Notes: a model not told the origin generated them from the letters alone. 64,000 nucleotides of DNA from JAGWRI01 sp035700805 (GCA_035700805.1 DASSOG010000015.1:1-64000); one strand, 5' to 3'; counted from the stretch's first letter, positions 36,944 through 48,075 are shown. Numbers and translations are program-made.

Positions 36944-38218
36944 ATGCACGACATCCGCATGCTGCGCGACCATCCGGACGTGCTGCGCGAGGCCGCGGTG
37001 CGCCGCAACGCGCTGGACGTCGTGGGCCCCCTGCTGGATCGCGGAGACGCGCTGGACCGCGAGCGGCGCGCGCTGATCGTCGCCGTGGAGGAGCGGAAGG
37101 CCGAGCGCAACACCATCTCGCAGGAGGTGGCGCGCCGCAAACGGGCAGCGGAGGACGCGCAGCCGCTCATCGCGCAGGGACGCACCCTGGGTGACGCGAT
37201 CGCGGCGGACGGCGAGAAGCTGGCGGCGGTGGAGGCCGAGCTCCACCAGCTCCTGCTTGAGATTCCCAACGTGCCGCTGCCCGACGTGCCCGCCGGCGGC
37301 GAGGAGCACAACGTCATCGTCAAGAGCTGGGGCACGCCCCGCGATTCCGCCGGCGTGCGCCCGCACTGGGACGTGATGGCGGCGCTGGGCATGCTCGACG
37401 TGGAACGCGCCGCCAGGATCAGCGGGTCGGGCTTCGTGGTGTATCGCGGTCGCGGGACTCGGCTGGTGCGCGCGCTGCTGCAGTTCTTCATGGACACGCA
37501 CGCGTCCGAGCATGGCTACGAGGAGATCTGGCCGCCGCAACTGGTGACGCGGACCACGATGACCGGCACCGGGCAGCTTCCCAAGTTCGAGGACGACGCG
37601 TACGCCACCCGCGGTGACGACCTCTTCCTGATTCCCACGGCCGAGGTGCCCGTCACCAACCTGTACCGGGATGAGATCCTGGATGCGGCACAGCTCCCGA
37701 TGGGATTCGTGGCGTATTCGCGCTGTTTCCGCCGCGAGGCGGGCTCGGCGGGCAAGGACACGCGCGGCCTGCTGCGCACGCACGAATTCGACAAGGTGGA
37801 GCTCGTCCGCTACGTGACGCCGGAATCCAACGATGAGCAGCTCGAGCTGCTCACCCGCCACGCCGAGATGCTGCTGGAGCGACTGGAACTGCCGTACCGC
37901 CGCAAGCTGCTGGCCGCCGGCGATACCGGCTTCTCGTCGGCCAGGACCTACGACCTTGAGGTGTGGGCCCCCGGCGTGGGTGCGTGGCTCGAAGTGTCGT
38001 CCTGCAGCACGTTCACCGACTTCCAGGCCCGGCGCGCGAACATCCGCTTCCGGCCGGCGCCGGGCGAGAAGCCGCGCTTCGTGTACACGCTGAACGGGTC
38101 AGGCCTCGCGTTCCCGCGCACCATTGCCTGCCTGCTGGAGCATCACCAGCAGCCTGACGGATCGGTGCTCGTCCCGGCGGCGCTCCGCCCATATCTCGGG
38201 ATGGACCGGATCGCGTGA
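36944..38218 (+). CDS. serS: Seryl-tRNA synthetase
   Basis: 424 aa class II synthetase. An N-terminal helical arm (about 30-100, coiled coil that grips the long variable arm of tRNA-Ser) precedes the catalytic core with motif 2 (FRREAGSAGKDTRGLLRTHEFDKVE) and motif 3 (LNGSGLAFPRTIACLLEHHQ). Because tRNA-Sec is present in this window, the enzyme would also charge tRNA-Sec with serine before SelA acts. It starts three bases after the lipoprotein gene. Confidence 0.97.
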   Translation: MHDIRMLRDHPDVLREAAVRRNALDVVGPLLDRGDALDRERRALIVAVEERKAERNTISQEVARRKRAAEDAQPLIAQGRTLGDAIAADGEKLAAVEAELHQLLLEIPNVPLPDVPAGGEEHNVIVKSWGTPRDSAGVRPHWDVMAALGMLDVERAARISGSGFVVYRGRGTRLVRALLQFFMDTHASEHGYEEIWPPQLVTRTTMTGTGQLPKFEDDAYATRGDDLFLIPTAEVPVTNLYRDEILDAAQLPMGFVAYSRCFRREAGSAGKDTRGLLRTHEFDKVELVRYVTPESNDEQLELLTRHAEMLLERLELPYRRKLLAAGDTGFSSARTYDLEVWAPGVGAWLEVSSCSTFTDFQARRANIRFRPAPGEKPRFVYTLNGSGLAFPRTIACLLEHHQQPDGSVLVPAALRPYLGMDRIA

Positions 38219-38228
38219 GCCGCGGGCG

Positions 38229-38234
38229 TATTAT
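38229..38234 (+). promoter_or_regulatory. Probable -10 box of pcrA, leaderless
   Basis: TATTAT ends six bases before the pcrA ATG at 38241; no convincing -35 is seen. The spacing would put transcription start at the start codon. Confidence 0.35.
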
Positions 38235-38240
38235 TGGGTG

Positions 38241-40574
38241 ATGCCACAATCCACTGACAATGCACTGCTGGAAGGCCTGAACGCCGCGCAACGCGAGGCC
38301 GTCCTCCACCATGAAGGGCCGTTGCTCGTCCTCGCCGGTGCCGGTTCGGGCAAGACCCGGGTGCTCACGCGACGGCTGGCGCGCCTGATCCAGGTGCACG
38401 GGGTTCGCCCGTCGCAGATCCTGGCGGTGACGTTCACGAACAAGGCGGCCGGCGAGATGCGCGAGCGCATCGCCCACCTGCTGGGCGCCGAGCCGGCCGG
38501 CCTCTGGGCGGGCACCTTCCACGCCATCGGCGCGCGCCTGCTGCGGCGCTCCGCAAGCCTGGTGGGCCGCACGCCGGCATTCACGATCTACGATGAAGAC
38601 GACGCGCAGGCCCTGCTCAAGCGGGCCATGGAACGGCGCGGCGTGCTTCCCCGGCAGTACGCCCCGCGCGCCGTGCGCGGCGCCATCTCCGAGGCCAAGA
38701 ACGCGCTCGTGGCACCGGCCGAGTTCGCGGAACTCGCGCGCGACCCGTTCGCCCGGGCGGTGGCCGAGGTATACGCCGACTATGAGGATTCCCTGCTGCG
38801 CGCCAACGCCGCGGACTTTGACGACCTGCTCGTCCTCCCGGTGCGCATGCTCGAGGCCAACCCCGCGGAACTGGAGCGGCTGCGCGACCGCTTCCGCTAC
38901 CTGCTGGTGGACGAGTACCAGGATACCAACCGCGCGCAGTATCGGCTCATTGCCCTGCTGGGGGGCGGCCACCACAACGTCTGCGTGGTGGGCGATGACG
39001 ACCAGTCCATCTACGGCTGGCGCGGCGCCGACATCCGCAACATCCTCGACTTCGAGAAGGACTTTCCGGCAGCCACGGTGGTGCGGCTGGAGGACAACTA
39101 CCGGTCCACGCCCCCCATCCTGGACCTGGCGAACGTGGTCATCGCCCAGAACACCGGGCGCATGGGCAAGACCCTGCGGGCCACGTGCAGCGGCGGCGAC
39201 CGCGTAGTCCTGGTGCGCACGCTGGACGAGCGCGACGAGGCCGACTGGGTGGTGGAGGAGCTGCGCCGCCGCCGTACGGCGGATGGCGGGCACCTGCGGG
39301 ACTTTGCGGTGCTCTATCGCACGAATGCCCAGAGCCGCGCCATGGAAGAGGCCCTTCGCCGGCACGGGGTGCCGTATCGCCTGATCGGCGCGGTGCGGTT
39401 CTACGACCGGCGCGAAATCCGCGACCTGATGGCGTACCTCAAGCTCGTGGCCAACCCCGCGGACGACGAGGCCTTCCGCCGGGCGATTGCCGCGCCGCGG
39501 CGCGGCGTGGGCGACGCGACCGTGGAGCTCCTGGCGGAGCGCGCCCGCTCGGCGCGCGTCTCGCTGCTCGAGGCCTGCACGCGGGCGGACCTGCTCGAGG
39601 GCATCCGCCCGGCGACGCGCGACGCGCTGGCCGCGTTTGCGGAGCTGGTCGGTCGCTTCCGCGAGCTGGCGCGCGAGACGGCGGTGGACGAGCTGCTGCA
39701 GGATCTCGTGGAGGCTATCAAGTATCCGGAATACCTGGGCACCGAGGGGCCGGAGGCGGCCGCCGAGCGGATGGACAACGTGCGCGAACTGATCGCGGGC
39801 GCCTCGGAGACCGTGGCCGATGCGGAGGGCGAGGTGGGGCTCACCCCGCTGGACGTCTTCCTGCAGCGCGCCGCGCTGGTGGCGGACATTGACCAGCTGG
39901 ACGCGGACGCCGACGCCGTGACGCTGATGACGCTGCACAACGCCAAGGGGCTCGAATTCCCGGTGGTCTTCATCGCGGGGCTGGAGGACGGCCTGTTCCC
40001 GCTGGCGCGGGCGTACGAGGATCCGGAGATGCTCGAGGAAGAGCGGCGGCTGTTCTACGTGGGCATCACGCGCGCGCAGCGGCACCTGTACCTCCTGCAC
40101 GCCGAATCGCGACGCCGTCACGGCGAGTTCGTCGTGTCGCGGGCGTCCAGCTTCCTGGACGGGATGCCCGAGTCCATGCTTGAGGAGAAGGCCAGCATCA
40201 AGGTGCGGGCCAGTGGCCGCGGCGCGCTGCTGGGACTGGCGGGGGCTCGCGGCCTTGGCGCCGGCGCGTCCGGCACGGGCCGGGGCGGGTCGTCGCTCAT
40301 GTTCGCCGATGATATCTTCCCGTCGTCCCGCGCCTCGGCGCGCCGACCCGGGCAGCCGGTGCGGAGCATCGTGGAGGCGGAGGACGAATCGCAGGATGCG
40401 GCGACCATTGTCATCGGCGCGCGCGTGCGGCACCGCAAGTTCGGCAGCGGGACCATCGCGGAGATTGCGGGGGCAGGGATGCAGACCAAGGTGCGCGTGG
40501 ATTTCGACGACGAGGGCGTGGGGCGCAAGACGCTCGTCGTGGCGCAGGCCAACCTCGAACGGGAACTGGAATAG
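38241..40574 (+). CDS. pcrA: UvrD/PcrA-type DNA helicase
   Basis: 777 aa superfamily 1A helicase from ATG 38241; the open frame extends upstream without support. Motifs: Q-type NAAQREAV, Walker A AGAGSGKT, TFTNKAAGEM, Walker B LLVDEYQDTN, GDDDQSIYGWRGAD, the TLHNAKGLEFPVVF block and ITRAQ. The C-terminus (RVRHRKFGSGTI...VDFDDEGVGRKTL) is the Tudor-like domain that in PcrA and UvrD contacts RNA polymerase or repair proteins. PcrA rather than Rep is favoured by this domain. Its stop overlaps the gatC GTG. Confidence 0.94.
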   Translation: MPQSTDNALLEGLNAAQREAVLHHEGPLLVLAGAGSGKTRVLTRRLARLIQVHGVRPSQILAVTFTNKAAGEMRERIAHLLGAEPAGLWAGTFHAIGARLLRRSASLVGRTPAFTIYDEDDAQALLKRAMERRGVLPRQYAPRAVRGAISEAKNALVAPAEFAELARDPFARAVAEVYADYEDSLLRANAADFDDLLVLPVRMLEANPAELERLRDRFRYLLVDEYQDTNRAQYRLIALLGGGHHNVCVVGDDDQSIYGWRGADIRNILDFEKDFPAATVVRLEDNYRSTPPILDLANVVIAQNTGRMGKTLRATCSGGDRVVLVRTLDERDEADWVVEELRRRRTADGGHLRDFAVLYRTNAQSRAMEEALRRHGVPYRLIGAVRFYDRREIRDLMAYLKLVANPADDEAFRRAIAAPRRGVGDATVELLAERARSARVSLLEACTRADLLEGIRPATRDALAAFAELVGRFRELARETAVDELLQDLVEAIKYPEYLGTEGPEAAAERMDNVRELIAGASETVADAEGEVGLTPLDVFLQRAALVADIDQLDADADAVTLMTLHNAKGLEFPVVFIAGLEDGLFPLARAYEDPEMLEEERRLFYVGITRAQRHLYLLHAESRRRHGEFVVSRASSFLDGMPESMLEEKASIKVRASGRGALLGLAGARGLGAGASGTGRGGSSLMFADDIFPSSRASARRPGQPVRSIVEAEDESQDAATIVIGARVRHRKFGSGTIAEIAGAGMQTKVRVDFDDEGVGRKTLVVAQANLERELE

Positions 40575-40879
40575 TGGCGGTCTCACTCGATGACGTTCGG
40601 CACATTGCCGCCCTCGCGCGGCTGGGCCTCAGCGCCGAACGCGCCCAGGCGCTGACGGCGGAACTGAACACCATCCTGGGCCACATGGACGTGCTGACCC
40701 AGGTGGACACGTCGTCGGTGACGGACGCTGACGATGTCGCCGCGGGGATGCCGCTGCGCCCCGACGCCCCGCCACCCGACGCGCTGCTCCGGCCGCCGCA
40801 GGCCATGGCGCCCTCCGCGCGCGATGGCTTCTTGCTCGTGCCGCGACTGGCGACGCACGAAACCGGGGAGCAGTCGTGA
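40574..40879 (+). CDS. gatC: Asp-tRNA(Asn)/Glu-tRNA(Gln) amidotransferase subunit C
   Basis: 101 aa, GTG start sharing one base with the pcrA stop. Typical GatC with VSLDDVRHIAALARLGLS, LNTILGHMDVLTQVDTS and a PLRPD motif; it stabilises GatA. The gatC-gatA-gatB order with four-base overlaps is a complete GatCAB, so Gln-tRNA(Gln) and/or Asn-tRNA(Asn) is made by the indirect route. Confidence 0.95.
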   Translation: MAVSLDDVRHIAALARLGLSAERAQALTAELNTILGHMDVLTQVDTSSVTDADDVAAGMPLRPDAPPPDALLRPPQAMAPSARDGFLLVPRLATHETGEQS

Positions 40880-42251
40880 GCGCCGCCGCGCGCGACGCGG
40901 TGGCGGCCGCGATCCGTCGGGCCGACGAGGTCCATGCGGGGCGCGACGGGCTGAACATCTTTGCCTGGCGCGATGATGATGACGCGCGGGCCCAGGCGGA
41001 CGCGGCGCCGGAGGGCGCGCTGGCCGGGTTCGCCGTGACGGTCAAGGACAACATCGCCACGCGCACGCTGCCCACCACCTGCGGATCGAAGATCCTCGCC
41101 GGCTATGTGAGTCCCTTCGAGGCCACGGTCGCCGCGCGACTGCGGAACGCCGGCGCGGTCATCTTCGGCAAGTCGAACATGGATGAATTCGCCATGGGTT
41201 CATCCACGGAACACAGCGCGTACGGGCCCACTCGCAACCCCCTGGCGCCCGACCGCGTGCCGGGGGGCTCGTCCGGCGGCTCCGCCGCCGCCGTAGCGGC
41301 GGGCATCGTGCGCGTGGCCCTGGGGTCGGAGACCGGTGGCTCGGTGCGGCAACCGGCCAGCCTGTGCGGCGTGGTCGGCGTGAAACCCACCTACGGCCGC
41401 GTGAGCCGGTACGGGCTGGTGGCGTTCGCGTCGTCGCTGGACCAGGTGGGCGTATTCGGCGCCGGCGTGGACGACGCGGCGCTGGCGCTCGGGCTCATCG
41501 CGGGCCACGACCCGCGCGATGCCACCTCCGCGGACGTGCCGGTGCCGGACTATCGGGCCGCCGCGCGCGCATCCGTGAAGGGGCTGGTGATCGGCAAGCC
41601 GCGCGAATACTTCCCCGACGACCTGGACCCGCGGGTGCGCGCCCACTGTGATCGCGCGCTCGACCTGCTGCGCGCCCAGGGCGCGGAAGTGCGCGACGTC
41701 TCGCTGCCGCACACCGCGCTGGCCATACCAGTGTATTACATCGTGGCGCCCGCGGAGGCGTCGTCGAACCTGGCGCGCTTTGATGGCGTGCGCTATGGCC
41801 TGCGCCTGGAGGGAGACGGCCTGCGCGGCATGTACGAGGCCACCCGTTCGGGGGGCTTCGGGGCGGAGGTCACGCGCCGCATCATGCTCGGTACCTATGT
41901 GCTCTCTGCGGGATACTATGATGCGTATTACCGGAAGGCCCAGCAGGTGCGGCGGCTGATCGCGCGGGATTTTGAGCGCGTGTTTGCCGACGGGGTGGAT
42001 GTGCTGTTCACGCCCACCACGCCGGCGCCCGCATTTCCCATCGGAGCCACCACCGATCCGTACGCCATGTACCTCAACGACATCTTCACCGCCACGGCGA
42101 ACCTGGCCGGGGTGCCGGCCATGTCCCAGCCCATCGGGCGCGTGGATGGATTGCCCGTGGGCGGGCAGGTCATCGCGCCGCACTTCGAGGAGGCGCGGAT
42201 GTTCCGCGCGGCCTATGCGCTGGAACGCGCGCTTGGCGCGGAGGCCCACCG

Positions 42252-42255
<4 letters not shown>
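40876..42255 (+). CDS. gatA: Asp/Glu-tRNA amidotransferase subunit A
   Basis: 459 aa, GTG start overlapping gatC. An amidase-signature enzyme that frees ammonia from glutamine. The catalytic Lys (VTVKDNIATR), the GGSSGGSAAAVAAG loop with the cis-Ser, and the nucleophile Ser (GSETGGSVRQPASLCGVVGVKPTYG) are all present. Acts as the glutaminase of GatCAB and passes ammonia to GatB. No anomalies. Confidence 0.96.
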
Positions 42256-43700
<1,445 letters not shown>

Positions 43701-44595
43701 ACCGGCGTCTCCAGCGAACTCGCAAACTCCAGCGTGGCGGCCGGCAGGCCAAAGTGCCGCTGGGCCGATTCGCGCACGGCGTCTTCACCTCCCTGCCGCA
43801 GGGCCTGCCGGCGCACCCGCTTGGCCCGGTGCAGCCGCTCATCGCCGGAGGGATCGAGCCGGTAGGGCTCCGAACGGTCCATGCGCGAGAGCAGGTCCAC
43901 GATGAAATCGAACGACCGGTCGATGTACGCCGTCACCTCGGCCGAGGGCAGGTCCCACCGGCTCTTCTCCGCCATCAACTGGAAGATCCGCTGCCACGAT
44001 TCGGTGTCCGTCACGTGGACCATGCCGCGGAAGATCCGGCGGTTGGTGTGCGTGCTGAAGAGCGTGGGACTCAGGATGGTGTCCAGCAGTGCGTCGGAGT
44101 TGGCGTGGTTCAGCAGGATCAGGTCCCGCGCCTGGTGGCTGTATCCCTCGCCCAGGTGCGTCTCGAACCGGCTCTCCCAGTAGCTGTGTCCCAGCGACGT
44201 CGTGGACGACGTCACCGTGAGCTGCATGGGCACGAAATAGTTGTGGGCAATGGCGTCCGCGGCCAGGTGGGCCAGGTAGCCCAGCGCGAAGGCGCGCAGC
44301 GGCTCGTCATGCGCGGAATCGTAGACGTCAAAGCCCACTTCCCACGAATGGCAGTGCCGGCCCGCCGGGGCGTACTTCTTGGCGATGCTCGTATCCGCCG
44401 CAATCGACCCGTAGAGGAAGTCATATGGGAAGGCGCGCAGCAACTCGGCGATGGCCGGCGGCAGGAGCTGCCACGATCGCAGTACGGCATCCCCCAGGAA
44501 GACGTGCGTCCCGGGTGTCCAGGCATAGGCCGTATGGGGGAGCCCGGCAAGGAGGATCACGGCTACGAGCAGGATCGCCGCGATCCGTCCGATCT

Positions 44596-45249
44596 TCATC
44601 TGGCGCGCCGGCGCTTTCGGAGCCTCGGCTCGCGTGGACGGTCCGTCTGGTCCTCGTCCATGGAGGAGTCGTCCTCGTCCGCCGAGTCCCTGGCATCCGC
44701 TTCCGCGGCCAGGGCCTCGCGTTCCGCCCGGCGCGCCCGGTGGCGGCGAAGCGCGCGCACCCCCGCCCGCACCCCGCGCGCGGCCGAGGCCGTCGTCAGG
44801 AACAGGCCTTCGGCTTCGTCGTGGACCGCGCCCACCAGGGCATCGAAATCACGCAGCCGGTGGCCCGCCGCATCCGTCAGGTCGCGCAACTGGTCGTCCA
44901 GGCGTTCCACGGCGCCGCTCACCCGCGAAATGTCGCGACGCACGGTCGTCGAGATATGCTCCATGTCGTCGAGCACGGACGCGGTGCGCGTGAGCACGGG
45001 GTGGAGCTCCTCGCGGATGCCCCGCAGCGTCACCGTCATCTCGTGCAGCCGGTTGCGCAGGTACCACGCCGCCGGCACCGCAAGCAGGGCAAGCAGCAGG
45101 AGCAGGATGAGGAGCAGCCCGCCCACCACATGGATCACCTGGTCGAACCCCGCGCGCTCCACGATCTCGCGGGTCACGATGGTATCGGGCCGGATGGCCA
45201 CGGCCTGCAGGAGCCATGCGCTGGCGCGCACCATCGACGCGAGGATCAT
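44596..45249 (-). CDS. Membrane-anchored coiled-coil protein, DUF948-like
   Basis: 217 aa from the ATG at 45249. A GTG 33 bases earlier lies upstream of the predicted transcription start, so it is not used. A membrane helix (about 39-61, rich in Leu) is followed by a helical region (LHEMTVTLRGIREELHPVLTRTASVLDDMEHISTTVRRDISRVSGAVERLDDQLRDL) typical of DUF948 proteins of unknown role. The tail is a mixed acidic and basic Arg-rich stretch. Its stop overlaps the downstream phospholipase-like gene by four bases. Confidence 0.7.
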   Translation of the reverse strand: MILASMVRASAWLLQAVAIRPDTIVTREIVERAGFDQVIHVVGGLLLILLLLLALLAVPAAWYLRNRLHEMTVTLRGIREELHPVLTRTASVLDDMEHISTTVRRDISRVSGAVERLDDQLRDLTDAAGHRLRDFDALVGAVHDEAEGLFLTTASAARGVRAGVRALRRHRARRAEREALAAEADARDSADEDDSSMDEDQTDRPREPRLRKRRRAR

Positions 45250-45262
45250 TGGGTGTAGTGAA

Positions 45263-45292
45263 AGCGTACCCAGAAGCGCCACGCGGTGTCAA
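45263..45292 (-). promoter_or_regulatory. Promoter of the coiled-coil/phospholipase-like pair
   Basis: Minus strand: TTGACA (45287-45292), 18-base spacer, TACGCT (45263-45268). Start near 45256, about seven bases before the ATG, giving a very short leader. Confidence 0.5.
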
Positions 45293-45297
45293 GCGAG

Positions 45298-45327
45298 TTG
45301 CGTCGCGCGGGTGTCCGCGTCTAAGCT
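45298..45327 (+). promoter_or_regulatory. Possible promoter of murA
   Basis: TTGCGT (45298-45303), 18-base spacer, TAAGCT (45322-45327). A second -10-like TATACA lies at 45334-45339. Divergent from, and almost abutting, the minus-strand promoter at 45263-45292. Confidence 0.35.
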
Positions 45328-45399
45328 GCGGGGTATACAGGTGGGCCCCACCCTCGACGCGCCCGTCTTCCCCCTGCCTGCCACGGCCCGCATCCCGCT

Positions 45400-46695
45400 A
45401 TGAGCTCGCTCCAGTTCGTCGTCCACGGAGGACGCCAACTCTCCGGAACCATCCGCCCCAGCGGCAACAAGAACGCCGCGCTGCCCATCGTCGCCGCCGC
45501 GCTGCTCACCGACCAGCCGGTGACGCTCTCCAACGTGCCGCGCATCACCGACGTGGAGGCGCTGGTCGAGTTGCTGCGCTCCGTGGGCGCCGAGGCCACG
45601 TGGACGGGACCGCACGAACTGACCGTGCACGCCAGGTCCGTGGAGTCCGGCGGGCTCGATCCCGCGCTGTGCGCGCGGATCCGGGCGTCCATCCTCCTGG
45701 CCGCGCCGCTCCTTGCGCGCACGGGCCGCGTGACCCTCCCGCCGCCGGGCGGAGACGTGATCGGCCGACGCCGGCTGGATACGCACTTTCACGTGCTCGG
45801 CGAACTGGGGGCGGAGTTCACCACCGGGCGCACCTTCGACTTCCGGACCAGCGGGTTCGTGGGCGCTGACGTGTTCCTGGATGAGCCCAGCGTGACCGCC
45901 ACGGAGAACGCGCTCATGGCGGCCGCGGCCGCCCGCGGCACCACCGTGCTCCACAATGCCGCCAGTGAGCCCCACGTCCAGGATTTGGCGCATTTCCTGG
46001 TCGCGCTGGGGGCGCGCATCGACGGCATCGGGACCAACCGGCTGACGGTGGAGGGGGTGCCGGCATTTGGCGGCACGGCCTACGAAATCGGCCCCGATCA
46101 CATCGAGGTCGGTTCCTTCATCGGGCTGGCCGCCGTCACCCGCTCGGAGCTGCGCATCGAGCGCGCTGGCGTGGAGCACCTGCGGTCCGTCCTGCTCGGC
46201 TTCCAGCGGCTGGGCATCGAGTGCCGCGTGGACGGGGCGGACCTCGTGGTGCCCGTGGGCCAGACGCTGCGCATGGAGCGCGACATGGGCGGCCACGTCC
46301 CGACCCTGGCCGACCAGCCATGGCCCGCCTTTCCCGCCGACCTGATGTCCATTGCGATTGTCACCGCCACCCAGTGCGACGGCGTGATCCTGATGCACGA
46401 AAAAATGTTTGAGTCGCGGATGTTCTTCGTGGACAAGCTGGTGAGCATGGGCGCGCGCATCGTGCTGTGCGATCCCCACCGGGCGCTCGTGGTGGGTCCC
46501 TCGCCCCTGCACCCGGGCAGCGTGGACTCGCCGGACATCCGCGCCGGCATGGCGATGCTGCTGGCCGCCCTCGCGGCGCCGGGGCAGAGCACCATCCACA
46601 ACGTGCAGCAGATCGAGCGCGGCTACGAGCGCATCGATGAGCGCCTGAACGCACTCGGCGCGCGCATCGAGCGGGTGGACGCCGGCGCGGCGTGA
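45400..46695 (+). CDS. murA: UDP-N-acetylglucosamine 1-carboxyvinyltransferase, Cys-to-Asp variant
   Basis: 431 aa EPT-fold enzyme that adds enolpyruvate to UDP-GlcNAc, the first committed step of peptidoglycan synthesis. The GNKNAALP motif, the substrate Arg, and the C-terminal GYERIDERLNALGA are present. In the active-site loop the family has PGGC-x-IG-x-R; here it is PPGGDVIGRRR, so the catalytic Cys is Asp119 (codon at 45754-45756). Such Asp enzymes in Mycobacterium and Chlamydia are not inhibited by fosfomycin. It overlaps pgeF by four bases. Confidence 0.96.
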   Translation: MSSLQFVVHGGRQLSGTIRPSGNKNAALPIVAAALLTDQPVTLSNVPRITDVEALVELLRSVGAEATWTGPHELTVHARSVESGGLDPALCARIRASILLAAPLLARTGRVTLPPPGGDVIGRRRLDTHFHVLGELGAEFTTGRTFDFRTSGFVGADVFLDEPSVTATENALMAAAAARGTTVLHNAASEPHVQDLAHFLVALGARIDGIGTNRLTVEGVPAFGGTAYEIGPDHIEVGSFIGLAAVTRSELRIERAGVEHLRSVLLGFQRLGIECRVDGADLVVPVGQTLRMERDMGGHVPTLADQPWPAFPADLMSIAIVTATQCDGVILMHEKMFESRMFFVDKLVSMGARIVLCDPHRALVVGPSPLHPGSVDSPDIRAGMAMLLAALAAPGQSTIHNVQQIERGYERIDERLNALGARIERVDAGAA

Positions 46696-47417
46696 TCGAG
46701 TCGGAGGAGTTCGTGGAACCCGCGCCTGGCTTTTCGGCGCTCGGGTTCCTGGCGTTCACCACCACGCGCGCGATTGGCTCGCTGGGGCTCGCCGGCAGTG
46801 AGCCGGTGAGCGCCGTCATGACCCGGTGGACGACGTTGCGCCGGGACCTCGCGGCTCGCGGTATCCATCGCCTGGCGACGGCGGGGCAGGTGCACGGGCG
46901 CCAGGTCCTGGCGCACGTTGCCGGCTGGACCGGGTGGCTGCGCGCGGACGCCGCCGACGGCCACCTCGCGCCGGCCGGGGCACCCACAGCCGTTGCCGTC
47001 ACCGTCGCCGACTGCGTCCCGATCTTCGTGGCCCATCCGTCGGGCACCGCCGTCGTGCTGCACTCGGGATGGCGGGGCACCGAGGCCGGCATCCTGGACG
47101 CCGGACTGGACGCGCTGGCGGAGGTGGGGTGCCCGGCATCCGAGCTCACGATCCATCTTGGCCCTGCCATCTGCGGGCGGTGCTACGAGGTGAGTCCCGA
47201 TGTCTTTGCCCGGTTGACCGGCCGCGTGGTGGCAGTGCCGACGCCCGTGGACCTGCGGGCGCTCATTGCGGAGCGGGCCAGAGCGCGTGGGGTCCCAACG
47301 GTGACCACCAGCCCGCGGTGCACGCGGTGTGACAACGCGCGCTTCTTCTCTCACCGGGCGGGCGACGCGGGGCGTCAGATTTCCTTGATGGCTCGATTGC
47401 CGGTGTCGTCCGCTTGA
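46692..47417 (+). CDS. pgeF: Peptidoglycan editing factor / polyphenol oxidase (PgeF, YfiH family)
   Basis: 241 aa, GTG start overlapping murA. The laccase-like DUF152 fold has QVHG, VTVADCVPIF, VVLHSGWRGT and LGPAICGRCYEV, which hold the metal and the active Cys/His. In E. coli, PgeF removes wrongly used L-Ser from peptidoglycan precursors, which agrees with its overlap with murA. The end lies at the -35 box of the rimP promoter. Confidence 0.92.
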   Translation: MIESEEFVEPAPGFSALGFLAFTTTRAIGSLGLAGSEPVSAVMTRWTTLRRDLAARGIHRLATAGQVHGRQVLAHVAGWTGWLRADAADGHLAPAGAPTAVAVTVADCVPIFVAHPSGTAVVLHSGWRGTEAGILDAGLDALAEVGCPASELTIHLGPAICGRCYEVSPDVFARLTGRVVAVPTPVDLRALIAERARARGVPTVTTSPRCTRCDNARFFSHRAGDAGRQISLMARLPVSSA

Positions 47418-47442
47418 CTCACTGACCCGCGCCCAGTACTTT
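47414..47442 (+). promoter_or_regulatory. Promoter of the rimP-nusA-infB operon
   Basis: TTGACT (47414-47419, overlapping the pgeF stop), 17-base spacer, TACTTT (47437-47442). Start near 47449, so the leader to rimP is about 80 bases and includes a terminator hairpin. Confidence 0.65.
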
Positions 47443-47471
47443 CACTGCTACACGCGGCGAATGCCGCGCGG

Positions 47472-47501
47472 AAATGTGGGGGAGGCTCCCCACATTTTTT
47501 T
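47472..47501 (+). terminator. Intrinsic terminator in the rimP-nusA leader (attenuator candidate)
   Basis: A 10-bp stem AAATGTGGGG (47472-47481) with CCCCACATTT (47488-47497), loop GAGGCT, then further T for a run of seven (47495-47501). It lies after the operon promoter and only 28 bases before rimP. It can serve as the terminator of murA-pgeF and as an attenuator of the operon. Confidence 0.85.
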
Positions 47502-47528
47502 GTTCTGTAAGACCACCTGCCATAGTAC

Positions 47529-47984
47529 GTGAGCCAAGAGCTGGAACGGGTTATCAGTCAAGAGCTTGACTTGCTTGAATTCGACCTTGTCGAACTCCGG
47601 CGAGGGGGGACCAGGGCACGGCCCCTCATCGAGCTCCGCATTGACCGGCGCGATGGGTCGCAGGTGACGGTGGATGATTGCGCGCGGGCGTCGCGGGCAG
47701 TGGAAGCCCGTCTCGATGCCGGTGCGCTGGTCAGCGACCGGTACGTGCTGCAGGTGTCGTCCCCGGGCGAACGCCCGCTGCGCACGGCAGGTGAATGGCG
47801 GCGGTTCGTGGGAAGCTGGGCCACGGTGCTGAGTCCGGGGCACGGCGGGCGGTTCGAGGGCAGGATCGTGCTGGTGTCAGGTGAGGGGGCCGCGGACGCG
47901 GTGGAACTGGAACTGGAATCGGGGGAGCACCGCACGGTGCCGCTCGGTGAGGTGAAGGAGGCGCGGTTGGCATTCCGGGCCTGA
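47529..47984 (+). CDS. rimP: Ribosome maturation factor RimP
   Basis: 151 aa, GTG start. RimP helps 30S assembly. The N-terminal domain has LIELRIDRRDGSQVTVDDCARASRAVEARLD and YVLQVSSPGERPLRTAGEW, which are family hallmarks, and the C-terminal part is an SH3-like fold. First gene of the rimP-nusA-ylxQ-infB-rbfA-truB-ribF operon, behind the leader terminator. Confidence 0.93.
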   Translation: MSQELERVISQELDLLEFDLVELRRGGTRARPLIELRIDRRDGSQVTVDDCARASRAVEARLDAGALVSDRYVLQVSSPGERPLRTAGEWRRFVGSWATVLSPGHGGRFEGRIVLVSGEGAADAVELELESGEHRTVPLGEVKEARLAFRA

Positions 47985-48075
47985 CCCGGACAAGACAAGA
48001 CAGGGCCCCGCGACTTCGCAGGGACAACGAATGGCGGTCGGCTGCAAATGCCGGCCCATGACGAGGATGCGCTGG

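Noticed and set aside
36230..37861. Long extension of the Roadblock frame over serS
   Set aside because: Antisense shadow of serS; the ATG at 36229 has a clear AAGGAG and the promoter lies directly before it.
38013..40586. 857-codon frame antisense to pcrA
   Set aside because: Composition artefact; no family match, and the other strand is a complete helicase.
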